Below, in pieces: positions 54,176-63,119 of a stretch of DNA of 64,000 nt. The notes beneath the pieces are model-generated. The model was given only the letters and a program-made list of their open reading frames with translations. It was not told the origin of the DNA and did not search any database. Every line of letters begins with the position of its first letter. The first letter of the stretch is position 1. The stretch is from Psychrosphaera algicola. GTDB lineage: Bacteria > Pseudomonadota > Gammaproteobacteria > Enterobacterales > Alteromonadaceae. Location: contig NZ_JAQOMS010000002.1 of the NCBI RefSeq assembly GCF_028401425.1, positions 1,116,001-1,180,000 on the forward strand. The letters run 5' to 3'. Position numbers and translations under genes: made by a program.

Positions 54176-55559
54176 TTATTTTTTCGGTAATAGACTAAAG
54201 AGCTTTTTGGCGATGTCGGTGTTGTCTTGAAATCCGACAAACATGTCTTTATGAGGTCCAAACGCAAAAACCTGAACATCTTCTCCAGTATGGCCGCCGG
54301 TTGTCCAACCTGTGCCAGTCTTTTTAGCTGTCAGTTTAGAAATAGCATTTGAAAGTGCGTATTGTTTTTCAGACTCAGACGCTTTAACAAGTTTCGCCAA
54401 CTCGTCTTTTTCTAACGGTAAATCGATGTATTTTTCCCAAACATCTTTAACACTTTGCCCTTCTTTTACCAAACTAGCAAAGTGACCCGATGAAATTTTA
54501 ATTTTGTGAACAAGCTCGGCTTGCCAAACATACTTTCCGTCTCGACCCAATGTAAGTCCACCTGTTGAGTGATCTGCAGTTACAACGACCGTGGTATTTC
54601 CGTTTTGTTTAGCAAAATCCACCGCAAGTTTTAACGTGGCTTCAAAGTCGGTCATCTCTGCCATCGCACAGGCAATGTCATTCCCATGAGAACACCAGTC
54701 GACCTGACTACCTTCTAACATTAAGAAAAAGCCCTTAGGCGCATTCTCTACTAATCTAAGTGCCGCTTTTGACATTGCAGTTAGGCGATTTGGCTGCTCT
54801 GAATCAATCGCGAATGGCATACCTTCTTCAGAAAAAGACCAAGTACCGGTAATTTTTTCAAAGAATCTAAATCCGACATTGAATCAATATACTGAAAGCC
54901 TTGTTGCTTAAACTCTTTTACAAGTTTACGACTTTCACGGTCAAAATATTTAGTACCGCCGCCTAACATGACGTCGGTAACTATCGTGTCATTTAGTACG
55001 CTGTTTGAAGTTGAACTAATGTATTGATCAGCGATTTCATCGTATTTTTTCTGTGATCGATATGAGCGATAAAGCTGGCTGGCGTCGCGTGGTTTATCTG
55101 TGCAGTGGCGACAACACCGGTTGCCATTCCTAATTGCTTGGCGCGCTCTAATAACGTTAATTGTGACTGCTGATCTGGAGTGACTCCTATCGCACCGTTA
55201 TAAGATTTAAAACCCGTTGCAAGAGCTGTAGCACCTGCTGCCGAGTCTGTAACAAGTGTATCATCAGCTGGGTATGTGCTCGCCATACCAACTAAGTGCT
55301 TGTCAAATTCTGTGCTTGGTATTTTACTCTTATCACCGCGAACTTTGCCCTGCGCATTTGCTTTGTAATATCGATACGCCGTTGTATGCGGGCTACCCAT
55401 ACCGTCACCAATTAAATAAATAATATTGTGCGGTTTATCCGCCGACGTTACTGGCGTATTTGCTGCGTTAACGCTTGTTGAATTCGCTAATAATATACAT
55501 AAAAAACCTCCAATCCGTGCGTAAACATTTTTATTATTACGTAAACCAAAATACAACAT
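54176..55559 (-). CDS. phoA: Alkaline phosphatase, PhoA type (two frameshifts)
   Basis: About 461 residues. A signal peptide (about 10-32) is followed by NIIYLIGDGMGSPHTTAYR with metal-binding Asp, the catalytic serine motif VTDSAAGATALATG, VMLGGGTKYF, LEGSQVDWCSHGND and VVVTADHSTGGLTLG. It hydrolyses phosphate monoesters in the periplasm. Breaks near 55045 and 54858 each fit an A6 run that lost one A (repaired to HRKKYDEIADQY and DSLKKITGTWSFSEEGMPF). A terminator hairpin separates it from the upstream TonB receptor. Confidence 0.93.
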
Positions 55560-55588
55560 GGTAAAAATTCCTTTAAGATTAATACAGA

Positions 55589-55614
55589 AAAGCGGCTCTA
55601 CTATGAGCCGCTTT
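55589..55614 (-). terminator. Terminator between TonB receptor and phoA
   Basis: AAAGCGGCTC and GAGCCGCTTT form a perfect stem around a six-base loop, followed on the minus strand by TTC. It lies 60 bases after the TonB receptor stop and about 30 before the phoA start. Confidence 0.7.
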
Positions 55615-55672
55615 AATTACTAAGTTTCTAATTTATGAATTGCTGATGCAAATCATATTGTCACTAAACTAA

Positions 55673-58600
55673 TTAGAAACGATATTTAATACCGACTTTA
55701 ACTAACCATGCAGAATCTTCAACAACGATTTGGTCAAAATTGTCAGTTTCTCTACCATAGAAAGGTTCATCGTAAACATAACGACCTTGGTCATCCAAAT
55801 CATAATCAACGATGCCCTGATTTTGGTATTGTTTATTCAATACTAAACCACTGTCTTCGTCGAATAAGTTAAGTAAGTTCTTAACATCGAAGTAGATTGA
55901 ACCTTTATGACCTTTCATGAAGTCAGGAACTTCCTGTTCAACATGTAAGTCCATTCGAGTTCTCCAAGGTGTACGGCCAACGTTCTTAGGAACGTAACCG
56001 CCGGCGTAACCTGAAAGTCCACTTTTTTCGACAAGTTCAGCAAAGTCTTCGTAGCTTATACCGTCAAAAATAACGTTAGGATCATCAGCACCTGTTGGAA
56101 TATAAGGTAAGTAATAACCATCACTGTAGAATGAGCTTTGGTCACCTAAGTCACCATCTCTAAATGCACCCATTGTGTACGAGTATGGTGAGCCTGATTT
56201 ACGTTCAAAGAACAAGTTGAACTTAGTATCGTAGCCTGCAAAAAACTCAGTTGTATAACCTAAGTTTAAGACAAAACGATGTTCAATTTCATAATCAGAA
56301 GTTGCAATATGCGGTACGTTTCTGCTTACAGCTGGAACATAACGGAAGTTAGATTTAGCAGTAGAGCTAGCGCCTGCATTACCTTCAGTGATGTCTTGAT
56401 TAGTGTAAGACATGTTTAACGTTACACCGTTATCCCATGCTTTAAATAGGCTAGTAGTGAAAATGTCACTAGTACCATTTTTATCTGCATTAGTTAACAT
56501 TAAGTCATAACGGTTAGTACGTTCGCCAGTCAAATAATCAATTGGTTCATAAATGATACGGCCGCCATCAGCAGTTGTGCCAATTTCTTTACGAGTTAAA
56601 TCTACCCAATGAACGTCATTTTCTTTTTCAACATGGATAAACTCAGCACTTGCAACAAAACCTTCGCCAACAGCAGGTATATCAAACGTGTGTTCAATTG
56701 AGATGCTAGTACGCAAATCAGAAGGCATTTCAAAGTCTGGGTCAGTTACGTTCACGTTACCGTCACCAGCAACTAAACTGTTTTGGACATCTGTAGGTAC
56801 TTGTTTAATATCTACATTAGATAAGAAAAGTGAATCATCGATGCTACCGTCGTTGAACGTAGTGTATGTTACACCGTCATTACTATAGGCATTTGAAATC
56901 CAAACATTTGGACGACCACCCGAGAAACGACCGATACCACCACGTACAACAGTATCGAAATCAACATCCCAAACAAATGAGATACGAGGTAATATGATAC
57001 TTAAACCGTCTAGACTTACGTCATTACGGATACCCATTGAGCTATAACGGTTATCAAAGTTTTCATTATAAGCAGGCTTATCGTCGTTATGAATAGTTTC
57101 ATAACGTAGACCAGCTGTAACTTCAAAGTCTGACGTAATCGCCCAAGCATCTTCTATAAATAAAGAGGTGCTACCGAAATTGAATTTTGCAGCAGCGTCT
57201 TCAGAGTCGTTACTGTACGCATTTGAATAGAAAAATTCAGCGGCTTCTTTGTTACGGAAATCCTCAATACTGTCGAATTCCCAACGACCTAATGAATCTG
57301 GAGCAAACAAGTTGCGAACGTCAATTGATTCATGTTCGATACCGAAACCAATAACGTGATCACCCATTAAATATTCACCAGCAAAACGCAAACTTAACGT
57401 TTGGTTATCTAGTTCATTACCGTGTCTATATTGGTCTGAACCAAAGGCAATATTCCCTGCTGGACGGCCGCGACTATCTAGTCCCGTAGCAACAGTGATA
57501 TCACCAAATGCCTTACTTGATGAAGCTTGAATTGTTTCTACGTTCTTGAACGCAATTTTAAATTCAGTTGATAGGTCCATTGTCCAGTCTGAATATAAAT
57601 GTACGCTTAAGTTATCCAGTGTTTCTTCTTTATTGTACCAATGTGAGCTTAAACGTAACTCACTGCCACTTGAAGATTGGTTACGAATACTGTTACCCGT
57701 AGTGTGTTGGTAAGTTGCAGAAACACGATGATCTTCGTTGATATTCCAATCTAATTTTAAAAGGAACTTTTCATCTTCTTCTGTAGGAGCAACTTCCCAG
57801 TTTCCGGCATCTACGCCATATACATCTTTTGCAATTTGCACAACTTCGTTATAACTCGCAACAGTTGCATCTGTTGAATTAGGCGCTGAAGAACCGTCTG
57901 GTCCGTATTCGATTGGTGCCGTTGCGTCGTACTTCTCATACGAGGTAAAGAAGAACAATTTGTCTTTGATGATTGGTCCACCAACAGTGAAACCCCAAAC
58001 GTCTTCGCTAAATTCAGGCGTGATATCACGTTCTTCATCAGAAAACGGGTCTTTAACATCACCTGCTAACGCATCACTTTTCTTTTCAATAAAAATTGAA
58101 CCGTGAAATTCATTTGTACCAGACTTAGTTACTGCATTGACCTGACCACCAGAGAAACCAGAGTTTGTCACTGAGAAAGGCGTAACATTTACAGAAACTT
58201 GCTCAACCGCATCGATAGAGATCGGAGAACGTTGAGTTGGGTAACCGTTACCATTAAGGCCAAAGTCATCATTTTGACGAACGCCATCAACACTAAAGCT
58301 ATTATACTTAGGGTTTGAACCAGCAATTGACATTTGCGACTCAGAACCAGCACCAATATTAACTAATGGGTTCAAACGTAAAACTTCTTTTAAATCACGG
58401 TCAACAGAAGGTGTTGATTCAATTTCACGCAACCCAAAACTTGCACCACCACCGCGGTTATCACTCACAATACGAGCGCCTGTAACCGTAATAGTTTCCA
58501 TTTCTTCTAGATTCAAAACAGGGCTTAAACGTAACGTTTTGCCAACTTGCAAATAAACATCGCTAATTTCAGAATCTTTGTATTCATCAGAATCAATAAC

Positions 58601-58846
58601 GATTTTGTATGGACCACCAACGCGTAAACCTTTGGCATTAAAGTTACCTGCTTCGTTTACTTTTAACGTAGTAACACGACCGGTAGGTTCATGTAGGATC
58701 GTAATAACTGCGTCAGTTACGAGACTACCATTGTTACCTGTTACCACACCACGTATAGCAGACGACGTTTCGTCAGCCATAACTGGTGCAACATTTAGGG
58801 CCGCTGCGACGGCCAGTCCAAGAGCACTGCGTTTAATCAGCTTCAT
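55673..58846 (-). CDS. Oar-like TonB-dependent outer membrane receptor
   Basis: A 1057-residue, unbroken receptor with a signal peptide (LGLAVAAALNVAPVMA, cleavage about residue 24). A carboxypeptidase-regulatory-like beta-sandwich (about 29-115) is followed by a plug domain (ETITVTGARIVSDNR) and a large beta-barrel ending in VKVGIKYRF, with the terminal aromatic residue of outer membrane proteins. Oar-type receptors import large or polymeric substrates. It lies between the S1/P1 nuclease and phoA on the same strand, so a phosphate-containing ligand is a reasonable guess. Confidence 0.88.
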   Translation of the reverse strand: MKLIKRSALGLAVAAALNVAPVMADETSSAIRGVVTGNNGSLVTDAVITILHEPTGRVTTLKVNEAGNFNAKGLRVGGPYKIVIDSDEYKDSEISDVYLQVGKTLRLSPVLNLEEMETITVTGARIVSDNRGGGASFGLREIESTPSVDRDLKEVLRLNPLVNIGAGSESQMSIAGSNPKYNSFSVDGVRQNDDFGLNGNGYPTQRSPISIDAVEQVSVNVTPFSVTNSGFSGGQVNAVTKSGTNEFHGSIFIEKKSDALAGDVKDPFSDEERDITPEFSEDVWGFTVGGPIIKDKLFFFTSYEKYDATAPIEYGPDGSSAPNSTDATVASYNEVVQIAKDVYGVDAGNWEVAPTEEDEKFLLKLDWNINEDHRVSATYQHTTGNSIRNQSSSGSELRLSSHWYNKEETLDNLSVHLYSDWTMDLSTEFKIAFKNVETIQASSSKAFGDITVATGLDSRGRPAGNIAFGSDQYRHGNELDNQTLSLRFAGEYLMGDHVIGFGIEHESIDVRNLFAPDSLGRWEFDSIEDFRNKEAAEFFYSNAYSNDSEDAAAKFNFGSTSLFIEDAWAITSDFEVTAGLRYETIHNDDKPAYNENFDNRYSSMGIRNDVSLDGLSIILPRISFVWDVDFDTVVRGGIGRFSGGRPNVWISNAYSNDGVTYTTFNDGSIDDSLFLSNVDIKQVPTDVQNSLVAGDGNVNVTDPDFEMPSDLRTSISIEHTFDIPAVGEGFVASAEFIHVEKENDVHWVDLTRKEIGTTADGGRIIYEPIDYLTGERTNRYDLMLTNADKNGTSDIFTTSLFKAWDNGVTLNMSYTNQDITEGNAGASSTAKSNFRYVPAVSRNVPHIATSDYEIEHRFVLNLGYTTEFFAGYDTKFNLFFERKSGSPYSYTMGAFRDGDLGDQSSFYSDGYYLPYIPTGADDPNVIFDGISYEDFAELVEKSGLSGYAGGYVPKNVGRTPWRTRMDLHVEQEVPDFMKGHKGSIYFDVKNLLNLFDEDSGLVLNKQYQNQGIVDYDLDDQGRYVYDEPFYGRETDNFDQIVVEDSAWLVKVGIKYRF

Positions 58847-58917
58847 TTTTCAGTTCCTAGTAAGTGTTGTTTAACTTCAAAGTTGTGATTATTGGATTTT
58901 TGTTACTGCATTTTTGC

Positions 58918-59787
58918 TTAAGGCTCTGAGGCCGGGTCAAAGATTAGGTTCAGCATGCCAGCCAAACGAATACCCGCTTTTAACAATTGCGTTTTAACAA
59001 TTGGCATATTTTGATATTGGTATTCATAACCAAAGTCGCCATCGCCAATGTTGTAAACAATTTGACTAAATTCATATGATTCCGTGATCCAGTCTTGTAC
59101 GCCAGAGTTTAAATACTTGCTGATGACTGCTTGATCATTTGTTTCTATAAAGTCCGCAAACTCTCTATAAGAGAGATTTTGTGATTCAACTAATGCCGTA
59201 TCCCACAAAGAGTGTAAATTAGTTTCCTTACCAAAATATTTCACTTTTATACGATTGCCACCGCGGTCTTCGCTACGACCAACATGCAAAGGCATATGCA
59301 GATCACCGATTAAGTGAGTCAAAAAGCGAAGGTTAAATTCTTTGTCGGCTTGAGAAGAGGATTTGTCTTTTAATACTGTGATATTTTTAAGGATTGCGGA
59401 GTAGATATCTTTTGGTGTTTCTTGGAATGGGAAGTTGTATTTTTCAGGTGTAAAGTCGGTAAGCTTGTTAATACTGATATAGTGCCATTTTGAAGATTGA
59501 TACTTCCAAAAATCGTCTGGGTTCGATCGCATCTCATCTGCCCAAGTTGTGACTTCTGGTAATCGGTCACCTGACAATAAGGCGAGAACCTTCTCTAGTG
59601 CAACCGGCGTCAAATGATTCAAAGCAATTTGACCAACGATACGATGACCATTTTGCCCCCATGCATTCACCTTTGGTATATAAGTCGTCATAACTAATAC
59701 CAATGCAATAAAGACTGCAGTGCCTAAACTTACTTTCGTTTTATTCAAAAGCTGTATTGGCAAAGTTGATTTTAAATTAGCAAACAC
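58918..59787 (-). CDS. Secreted S1/P1-type nuclease
   Basis: A 289-residue protein. After a signal peptide (VFIALVLVMTTYIPKVNA) the mature protein starts with WGQNGHRIVG, whose N-terminal Trp and His are zinc ligands in this family. Further zinc ligands lie in HLIGDLHMPLHVG and LHSLWDTALVE. Such enzymes degrade single-stranded DNA and RNA to 5'-mononucleotides. With alkaline phosphatase they can release phosphate from extracellular nucleic acid. It is the first gene of the leftward phosphate-related row. Confidence 0.92.
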   Translation of the reverse strand: MFANLKSTLPIQLLNKTKVSLGTAVFIALVLVMTTYIPKVNAWGQNGHRIVGQIALNHLTPVALEKVLALLSGDRLPEVTTWADEMRSNPDDFWKYQSSKWHYISINKLTDFTPEKYNFPFQETPKDIYSAILKNITVLKDKSSSQADKEFNLRFLTHLIGDLHMPLHVGRSEDRGGNRIKVKYFGKETNLHSLWDTALVESQNLSYREFADFIETNDQAVISKYLNSGVQDWITESYEFSQIVYNIGDGDFGYEYQYQNMPIVKTQLLKAGIRLAGMLNLIFDPASEP

Positions 59788-60042
59788 AATAATTCCTTAA
59801 TTGGCCTAAATTTTTAAACATTTTGGCAACATTAGTAAATACAACAACTTACCAACACCAAAAATTCATGCCGTCACTTTACCGTTACAGGATTAAGTAA
59901 AAAGGCGTTAACACAATTCATAATCCCCTTGTAATAAAACTTTAAAATCATAATGTTACAGTGCTAAAATAAACTTACTTATTACTAAAAGTAATTTTAC
60001 CGGTCGATAAATAAACATGTATTTACCAATGAAAAAATTATT
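59788..60042. promoter_or_regulatory. Divergent promoter region with Pho-box-like site
   Basis: The sequence CCGTCACTTTACCGTTACAG at 59871-59890 contains GTCA and GTTA eleven bases apart, the spacing of PhoB half-sites in a Pho box (GTCA repeats). It lies between the leftward S1/P1 nuclease and the rightward PhnD-like gene and could serve either. One half-site departs from consensus and no second box is clear. Confidence 0.4.
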
Positions 60043-60926
60043 ATGAACAAATCACAGCATAGAGCTCAAACCAGTTGGTATGTGACAGTTTTGTGTCTAT
60101 TTTCGATGTTCACTTGGTGGATATCTGGCAAAACTAATGGCAATTTACCCACGTCAATACCTAATTTAATTGTTGAAACAAAAAAATGTCTGACGTCAAG
60201 CACACATAATAAAGAACAGTTTTTTATTTTTAGTGGCGGCAAAGAAGCTGCGAGCATGCTAAATGATGTTGCATGCAACAACAAAGTCATCAACAAACAG
60301 TTTGGCAGCGTTAAATCTTTTTGGCATATCAATGATAGCCATACGTTGCAAATCATTGGGAAAGGGATTGCCGATCTTGCCTTAGTAAAGAAAACATCAT
60401 GAGTGCCCTCAAGTCTGAAGAAACTCATGGGTATACAAAAATTGCAAGTTATCCTAAATATCAAGCCTATCTAATCGCCCGAAAAGAACGTCCAGTTTTG
60501 ACCAAAAACTACTTCTTAGACAAACGAATTGCCCTTCTGAATTACCCAACCAGCCGCAGTGGCCATATCATTCCAGTTCAAATATTTACCGAACTTGGTT
60601 TATCACTCGAAAAGTTAGACATCGTATATGCCCGCAGCCATAAAGAAATGCGAACTTTGTTATATTCTGGTGATGTAGATATTATTTCGTCGTATTGGCA
60701 AGCTGAAGATGAAGCTTTATTTTCAACAAATTACCGAGTACCAATATCCAGCCCAGTTAGTGGTTCTTCTTGGTACATCAAACTGACAAATCGAAATGAT
60801 GACTTATTATGTGCTAGCCAATCTATGCTATTGCAATTATCCACTGGCCAGTCTCAAAACTATTATAAAAGTCTCAATCTAATCCCTTTTGCCCACTGTA
60901 ATGTGGAAAAAACGATTCGGAGTTAA
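60043..60926 (+). CDS. PhnD-like periplasmic substrate-binding protein (one frameshift)
   Basis: About 294 residues. An N-terminal hydrophobic segment (WYVTVLCLFSMFTWWI, about 12-27) acts as signal or anchor. The rest resembles the PhnD-like type 2 periplasmic binding fold: the central segment KRIALLNYPTSRSGHIIP and YARSHKEMRTLLYSGDVDII parallels the SxSG and SHxxAxxxVxxGxxDAA motifs of phosphonate/phosphate-binding proteins. The frame breaks near 60396; adding one A gives LVKENIMSALK. No ABC permease or ATPase follows, and the next gene (ten bases on) encodes a membrane regulator-like protein, so a sensory role is more likely than import. Confidence 0.68.
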
Positions 60927-60935
60927 ATCAATAAC

Positions 60936-61904
60936 ATGGCGAATATTTCCAGATTCACCTTAGATTTTGGTGCGATAAAACACATATTTTTAACTCGACG
61001 CTTTTATTTATGGTTCATACCAACGCTATTTGTGCTTCAAGGTGCTTACACAATAGGTTACGTTCAATCTGAGCAAGTCGATGTTATAAATGCTGAAAAC
61101 CAAATAAAGCAACGTATCGCAATGGATTTAACTCATAACTTTGATGTATTGCCTATATATATAGAAGATGGCACTGAAGGGGGCCGATACTTAGCCAAAT
61201 TAAATAAGATCCTAATCGACAAACACTATCCTATTAGAGTTGTTGGGGTTGAGGTTTCAGCCACGGCTGCGGATCCCGAACTAAGACAATACAATCTTGT
61301 TTTAACTGGCATTAATAACGACACCTATATAATAGTAGTGCATCCTCCGATAAGTTTATTTTCTTTTATCAGTTTATGGCCATTTTTTATTGCCATATTT
61401 ATTGCCTCTATCTACATATTTTATAGTGAAAAAACACTTAAAAATGTTGCCGAAGAACGTTTCATAGACATCGATCCCTGCAGGTTAAAAATAGACTTAC
61501 ATCAAAAAGTGCTAGTAAATCCGGTAACAGGTGTACAAGTTGCCTTAGCTAATAAGCCACTCTGTTTTTACGCGTCGCTTGTCGAATACTGTTTAAAGTA
61601 TCCGGAGAAATCACTAAACCCAAACAAAGATCTCCCGGATGAATTTAGCCAGCTGTGTCGTAAATATTTTTCTCGTCTTATCGAGCTGGGCCACACAATT
61701 CGAAAACGCCCAAATTTTGCCTCAAATCTTGAAAAAACACTGAGTGAAATACGCGCAGCACTCGACGAGTTATATGGCGATGACATTAAAACAAAGGACT
61801 ATGTTTACCCTAAAAAAGCCGTCGGTGAGGGTTCACGTTCGAAAGCACATAACTTTGCATTAACTGAAATTAATCAAGAAGTCGTTAAAGTACTTGGTAG
61901 TTAG
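60936..61904 (+). CDS. Two-helix membrane protein with winged-helix-like cytoplasmic domain
   Basis: A 322-residue, unbroken protein. The first helix (about 25-45, YLWFIPTLFVLQGAYTIGYV) and the second (about 148-167, LWPFFIAIFIASIYIF) flank an extracytoplasmic domain of about 100 residues. The cytoplasmic part (about 170-322) begins IDIDPCRLKIDLHQKVLVNP, then KPLCFYASLVEYCL and ends the core with NLEKTLSEIRAALDELY, a layout similar to the OmpR/ToxR winged helix (where the recognition region is followed by ...RLRxKL). I do not recognise a named family. It is directly downstream of the PhnD-like gene and probably co-transcribed. The fold is inference. Confidence 0.5.
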   Translation: MANISRFTLDFGAIKHIFLTRRFYLWFIPTLFVLQGAYTIGYVQSEQVDVINAENQIKQRIAMDLTHNFDVLPIYIEDGTEGGRYLAKLNKILIDKHYPIRVVGVEVSATAADPELRQYNLVLTGINNDTYIIVVHPPISLFSFISLWPFFIAIFIASIYIFYSEKTLKNVAEERFIDIDPCRLKIDLHQKVLVNPVTGVQVALANKPLCFYASLVEYCLKYPEKSLNPNKDLPDEFSQLCRKYFSRLIELGHTIRKRPNFASNLEKTLSEIRAALDELYGDDIKTKDYVYPKKAVGEGSRSKAHNFALTEINQEVVKVLGS

Positions 61905-62570
61905 TCATACCAAAAGTAGAAACCGAATAACTGCACGTTATATAAAGACAACAATATAATGTGTAACCACTAATCTACATTTAACTACTATGACAATTTC
62001 TGTCCTAAATCTTATCTGCAACTTATAAACAGGGGTATGAGATTTTCTATTGTTCCCCTTTTAAATGAATCAATGAGACAAGAAGAAGATAACAATAATT
62101 AGATTGCTAGACACACCAAATTAAATAACCCATTAGATGAAATAAATACGCCGGCTATACCCTTTCCCCAATACGGTGTTTATTCTGACAAAAATAATTA
62201 AAATCGAGATTTTGCGCGCAAACTTGTTTTATGGTTAATTAACTGATTTGACAAACACGTGGGTCGTGTGGAAATGAACAAGAAGTCATTAAATGCAGAT
62301 ATCACTATGCCGCTAGAATGACTACACAATAATGTTATATTTGAGATTTAGCGCTGACTAACGTATTCACATTTCTTTTTATTAGAGCAAATACCTTGTA
62401 TTTGTAACTGAATAGTTAGTAAACCGATGGATTGCTTTAATTGCTAATAATGTATTCAAATATGATTGTCTGGCTTAGATTGCGATAGGGACCTGTTATT
62501 TTTAGTCAACAAGTGAAATAAATTAACTTAATACGTTAGTTTATAACGCTAGTGAATAGAGCAAAGAGTC
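61905..62570. other. Non-coding stretch before the twin small RNAs
   Basis: AT-rich sequence with no credible open frame. A weak hairpin AGGGG/CCCCT with a long loop followed by TTTT lies at about 62031-62062 and may end the upstream operon. Nothing else is recognised. Confidence 0.4.
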
Positions 62571-62576
62571 TATACT
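62571..62576 (+). promoter_or_regulatory. Candidate -10 box of small RNA 1
   Basis: TATACT lies exactly eight bases before the conserved AAGTTC that starts the duplicated block. The second copy has TATATT at the same distance, and the sequences around both (AATAGAG N3 AGA S TC then TATA) are conserved, suggesting a duplicated promoter. No good -35 hexamer is seen. Confidence 0.45.
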
Positions 62577-62584
62577 CTATTTAT

Positions 62585-62687
62585 AAGTTCTTAACCCTCC
62601 TCAGGTTTAGTTCTTACCCTGTTGATTGTAGTTCGCCAAATTTGGTAACTAATTTTAAGGCCACTTTATTTGAAGTGGCCTCTTTTT
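62585..62687 (+). ncRNA. Candidate small RNA, copy 1 of a tandem pair
   Basis: A unit of about 103 nt starting AAGTTC and ending in a strong intrinsic terminator: GGCCACTT (62659-62666) pairs with AAGTGGCC (62673-62680), followed by TCTTTTT. Near the 5' end AACC/GGTT (62593-62607) closes a loop CTCCTCA. It contains no open frame with a ribosome binding site. An almost identical copy follows 185 bases downstream, differing at only two internal positions besides the T-run. Preservation of both body and terminator across the copies suggests a functional RNA; I do not recognise a known family. Confidence 0.68.
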
Positions 62688-62755
62688 ACCCAAATAAATG
62701 AATATAATTCACCTATCGAATTAAATTAACGCGTTCGACAATAGAGTTTAGACTC

Positions 62756-62761
62756 TATATT
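62756..62761 (+). promoter_or_regulatory. Candidate -10 box of small RNA 2
   Basis: TATATT lies eight bases before AAGTTC of the second copy, matching the first copy. TTCGAC sixteen bases upstream of it is a weak -35 candidate. Confidence 0.45.
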
Positions 62762-62769
62762 CTAATCAC

Positions 62770-62873
62770 AAGTTCTTAACCCTCCTCAGGTTTAGATCTT
62801 ACCCTGTTGATTGTAGTTCGCCGAATTTGGTAACTAATTTTAAGGCCACTTTATTTGAAGTGGCCTCTTTTTT
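62770..62873 (+). ncRNA. Candidate small RNA, copy 2 of a tandem pair
   Basis: About 104 nt, nearly identical to the copy at 62585-62687: one T-to-A change after TTTAG, one A-to-G change in GCCAAAT, and one or more extra T at the end. The loop CTCCTCA in the AACC/GGTT stem and the terminator (62844-62851 pairing with 62858-62865, then TCTTTTTT) are unchanged. The 82 bases between the copies are not similar except for the promoter-proximal 20-25 bases, as expected for two separate transcription units. Confidence 0.68.
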
Positions 62874-63119
62874 ATCCCTTCATTCTAATAATTAACTAAA
62901 CACTTCATAGCTAGCATCCAATTAGTAGTATCTAAGCACGAAACCAATTTGCTATTGATATAAGTCTACACATTAACAATGTTTATCAAATTGGACTGTG
63001 ACAAGCATAGCTGTTTGTGATTTGTGATTTGAACAAAGATATTGAGTCAACCACCGAAGTTCATACCTTTAAGCAATAAGCAGCATTAGATTTGAGCAGC
63101 TAACGGCATAGGTTATCCA
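62874..63119. other. Non-coding stretch after the twin small RNAs
   Basis: AT-rich sequence between the second small RNA unit and the end of the leftward second methionine aminopeptidase gene. A short direct repeat (GTTTGTGATTTGTGATTTG) is the only pattern. No gene or terminator is recognised. Confidence 0.4.

Noticed and set aside
60066..60464. Long minus-strand open frame opposite the PhnD-like gene
   Set aside because: It is a shadow of the coding strand with no ribosome binding site and no recognisable protein pattern.
62567..62580. Palindrome AGAGTCTATACTCT before small RNA 1, and AGAGTTTAGACTCT before small RNA 2, as a shared operator
   Set aside because: When the two units are aligned on their -10 boxes the palindromes are offset by about seven bases and are not the same positions, so they look coincidental.
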